NCBI GenBank assembly: GCA_020444765.1
Contig: JAGRHW010000195.1
Location: forward strand, 1-6,717
DNA: 6,717 nt
Reading direction: 5' to 3'
Source of the DNA: Gammaproteobacteria bacterium
Lineage (GTDB): Bacteria; Pseudomonadota; Gammaproteobacteria; Granulosicoccales; Granulosicoccaceae
Part shown: in pieces, positions 4,439 through 6,717 of the stretch
Layout of the letters: every line of letters begins with the position of its first letter
Numbering within the stretch: position 1 is the stretch's first letter
Program-made: the position numbers and the translations under genes
The notes under the pieces: generated by a model
What the model was told of the DNA's origin: nothing
Database searches by the model: none
Seen by the model: only the letters and a program-made list of their open reading frames with translations

Positions 4439-6556
4439 TTATGACCCTATTACTTCGGCAGCAACACGTCGAAGATGCTTTTGTGTAATACCATCAATTT
4501 GGTTCGAATGCTCACTATCAAATATGAATACGACAAGACTCTCTCCATGACCAACCGGCCTAATATAAGCAGCAAAGGCCTCAGAATCCAGCCCAGGAAA
4601 TATGTTTTTCAAATCATTTCCTATTAAAACCAAGCCAGCCCCTGTTGGATAGCTAGCTATTCTATCTAACCTAAATTGATTTGGTGATTCTAAACACAAA
4701 CTCCTTATAGATTTTACTTTATTAATATATCTGCTTTTAGATACGCACCATTCTGAATTTCTATATTCTAATACCACAATAGACAAACACCCAGAACTTT
4801 CTAGCGCCCTATTACTATGGACTTCATTGTCCTCGAACTCCCAAAGCATTCTATCACGGTACTTTTTGCTTCTGGCTAATGATATACGTTCAAATGTATT
4901 AGAAAGAATAGGTTTTATTCCTCGCAGCACACATTCAAGGAACTCCACCTGAATTCTAACTCTATAATTTGAATCCCCTTTCATAGATGATTGGCATTTT
5001 ACAACGCACTCTACAAGCCCTGAGTTTCCAGTAATCGGTACGTAGATATTATGGTGAAAATCGACGTTAGAACTACCAGTTTGGACAGCTCTGGTGAAAT
5101 TTGGAAGATCAGCAGGCCTCAGAGGAATTAGTTCCTCTGGTTTCTCTGTTGAATACCATAAATGCTTATTATCCATATCTCTAATATAGAATGTTAGCTT
5201 AATTTTCCATGATGAAAGAACATTCTTAATCCCGATCAACACATTAGTCGGATTTCTTTCTGAACATAGCATTTGAAAAATTGGCTCGGCGGAAAACTCT
5301 GGCCAATGCTTCATTTTGGATATCACACCTGATTTATGTAACTCTTCAAAATTTGCTCTAACTGCTAATAGTGACAGACTATTCTTACAAGTAACTTTTC
5401 GCATTCTGTCTGCGTATATCTTAGACGTGTATCTATAATTACCGTTGCCTCCTTTCTCTATGACGCCAGATTCTATCAACAATTCTACACCTTTATTTCC
5501 CGGCAAACCTGACAACCCACCTTGGTTATCCGAAATAGAGTTCCATAACAATGGATACTCACGTGCTACTCTAATAAACCTCTGAAGCTCTTTCATAAAG
5601 CCATTATGTAAACGATGGTAACAAAATTGCTCAAACGGAGAACGGTTAATATTTCTATTACAATGTTCAGAGTTGATAAATTCATGTAGATCATGAATTA
5701 GCCTAGGCACACCACCAGTTTCGTTCAAAATATCTTCTATAGAAACCTTAGAACCTAGTTTTTCTCTAGTGTTAGGTAAAGAGTACCAGTTAGCAATATC
5801 AGTTCTAGATAGGCGAGGAACACGAACATCGGCTAACCTAGAAAAAACCTTCTTTTTATGTAGATTGATAAACCCCCTATGCGCTACTACAACTCTATAC
5901 CCTAATTTAATTAATTCTGGAATAAGGGACAAACCCAGCCACTTTAGAATCCCTTTTCCTTCAATAACGTGCTCTACATGATCAAAATATACAATACAAC
6001 CTTTATCATATTTAGCCTCAATTGCTCGTAGTAAAAAATCATTTGTCTGTAATTTTCTGAGGTAACTGTAAAATAATTCATCGTCTGGAAAGCACATCGA
6101 CCAGACAGCTTCTCTCTGAAAAAGCGCTTTTGACTCTGTTCTGAGAGGACTACAGTCGATAGTAACTATTGACGGTACATCTCTAGATTCTATCAATCTT
6201 GGAGCGACCAACCGCTTCAATAACGTGGTTTTCCCGCTACCGACTACACCTGACAACAGAACGCCATCTTCTGCTATTAGCGTGTCACACACTCGTCTAG
6301 CTAGAGATTCGCGGCGCAGCACTGGTGAAACCCTACCAATGTCGGCTTTATTCCCTAAGACGGATTTGACACGGACAGGGTTAATTCCCTCTAAGTCTAA
6401 TACTTCCAAAATTTCAGAAATATCATTATCTCTTATTTCCTCGAAAGTTAGATTTTCTAACCCTGTATCTAAGGAGAACACAAGTTCATCAATAGATTTA
6501 ATAGCACTATTAGCCTGTGTTACGGGAAGCTTCAGTTTTCGATTTTCGTTACTCAT
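4439..6556 (-). CDS. STAND-like P-loop NTPase with possible GAF-like C-terminal region
   Basis: A 705-residue cytoplasmic signalling-type NTPase with no predicted membrane segment. After a ~75-residue N-terminal region comes the nucleotide-binding domain: Walker A GVVGSGKT (103-110), Walker B-like CIVYFDH (187-193, Asp192) followed by Glu195, the VVVAHRG strand (222-228) in the position of the STAND sensor arginine, and GGVPRL (281-286), a frequent hinge motif of the helical subdomain. A winged-helix-like region (~310-385) ends in YTSKIYADRM. The C-terminal ~320 residues lack clear motifs; two blocks (~400-555 and ~585-705) have the alternating pattern of GAF-type sensor domains, which is an inference. 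No repeats such as TPR or WD40 are seen. The start has an excellent GGAGGAG site (6561-6567) and overlaps the upstream gene by ATGA, so translation is coupled. Regulation, defence or signalling are all possible. Confidence 0.8.
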   Translation of the reverse strand: MSNENRKLKLPVTQANSAIKSIDELVFSLDTGLENLTFEEIRDNDISEILEVLDLEGINPVRVKSVLGNKADIGRVSPVLRRESLARRVCDTLIAEDGVLLSGVVGSGKTTLLKRLVAPRLIESRDVPSIVTIDCSPLRTESKALFQREAVWSMCFPDDELFYSYLRKLQTNDFLLRAIEAKYDKGCIVYFDHVEHVIEGKGILKWLGLSLIPELIKLGYRVVVAHRGFINLHKKKVFSRLADVRVPRLSRTDIANWYSLPNTREKLGSKVSIEDILNETGGVPRLIHDLHEFINSEHCNRNINRSPFEQFCYHRLHNGFMKELQRFIRVAREYPLLWNSISDNQGGLSGLPGNKGVELLIESGVIEKGGNGNYRYTSKIYADRMRKVTCKNSLSLLAVRANFEELHKSGVISKMKHWPEFSAEPIFQMLCSERNPTNVLIGIKNVLSSWKIKLTFYIRDMDNKHLWYSTEKPEELIPLRPADLPNFTRAVQTGSSNVDFHHNIYVPITGNSGLVECVVKCQSSMKGDSNYRVRIQVEFLECVLRGIKPILSNTFERISLARSKKYRDRMLWEFEDNEVHSNRALESSGCLSIVVLEYRNSEWCVSKSRYINKVKSIRSLCLESPNQFRLDRIASYPTGAGLVLIGNDLKNIFPGLDSEAFAAYIRPVGHGESLVVFIFDSEHSNQIDGITQKHLRRVAAEVIGS

Positions 6557-6717
6557 GATTCTCCTCCAATTAGCCTTTCGGCAGATTTGATCAGAGCTGC
6601 TTTGAGTTGTTTTTTTTGATATTCAATGTCTGTGGTCTCACACCCAAAATCATTCGCTATTTCTTTTGATGGTTTGACACCATATCTAAGGTAGTAATAG
6701 AAGAGAGGCTTAAGATC
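6553..6717 (-). CDS. C-terminal end of an unrecognised protein with a helix-turn-helix-like tail
   Basis: Only the last 54 codons are in the window, ending at TGA 6555-6553, which overlaps the ATG of the STAND gene by 4 bases. The segment YYYLRYGVKPSKEIANDFGC (7-26) followed by a helical, Lys-rich stretch resembles the helix-turn-helix of sigma-70 region 4 or similar regulators (LRYG...EIA..LG pattern). The remaining tail ends in ERLIGGES. The rest of the protein lies beyond the window edge, so its family and length cannot be given. Tight coupling implies that it works with the STAND NTPase, perhaps as its DNA-binding or regulatory partner. Confidence 0.75.
   Translation of the reverse strand, partial: DLKPLFYYYLRYGVKPSKEIANDFGCETTDIEYQKKQLKAALIKSAERLIGGES

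Overview
The window looks like an accessory, mosaic stretch of a proteobacterial chromosome, probably from a marine or hydrocarbon-using gammaproteobacterium. That guess rests on a meta-cleavage aromatic gene pair, secreted proteins of gram-negative style, Shine-Dalgarno sites and an IS481-like relic; the species is not determined. All recognisable intact genes lie on the minus strand. The only plus-strand protein signals are decayed.

Reading along the minus strand from right to left: (1) 6717-4439 is a two-gene, AT-rich module. It holds the C-terminal end of a protein with a helix-turn-helix-like tail, overlapping by 4 bases (ATGA) with a 705-residue STAND-like P-loop NTPase that carries a long, possibly GAF-like C-terminal half. 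(2) 4438-4031 is a scar region with a 12-bp inverted repeat and, on the plus strand, the last ~42 codons of an IS481-like transposase. (3) 4030-2837 is a secreted glycoside hydrolase family 5 gene, broken by a single in-frame TAA near its N-terminus. (4) 2836-2441 has no recognisable gene. (5) 2440-1628 encodes a 270-residue secreted protein with a CH...HGD motif, a MopE-type Asp-rich metal-binding segment and a C-terminal domain that strikingly resembles the D8C domain of animal uromodulin, GP2 and OIT3. A hairpin terminator follows it. (6) 1571-911 is a gene-free regulatory or relic region with several inverted repeats. (7) 910-1 is an aromatic ring-cleavage pair: a XylT/DmpQ-type [2Fe-2S] ferredoxin followed by catechol 2,3-dioxygenase (XylE/DmpB type), which is cut by the window edge.

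How the genes work together: the ferredoxin and dioxygenase form a known functional pair, in which the ferredoxin re-reduces the dioxygenase's active-site iron after oxidative inactivation. The STAND protein and its upstream partner are translationally coupled and probably act together in signalling or regulation; a role in defence is only a guess. The GH5 enzyme and the D8C-like protein are both exported and lie in the same direction, but the 396-bp gap means co-transcription is not shown. The strongest candidates for something unusual are the D8C-like bacterial protein, the coupled STAND module, and the nonsense-interrupted GH5 gene beside an IS relic.
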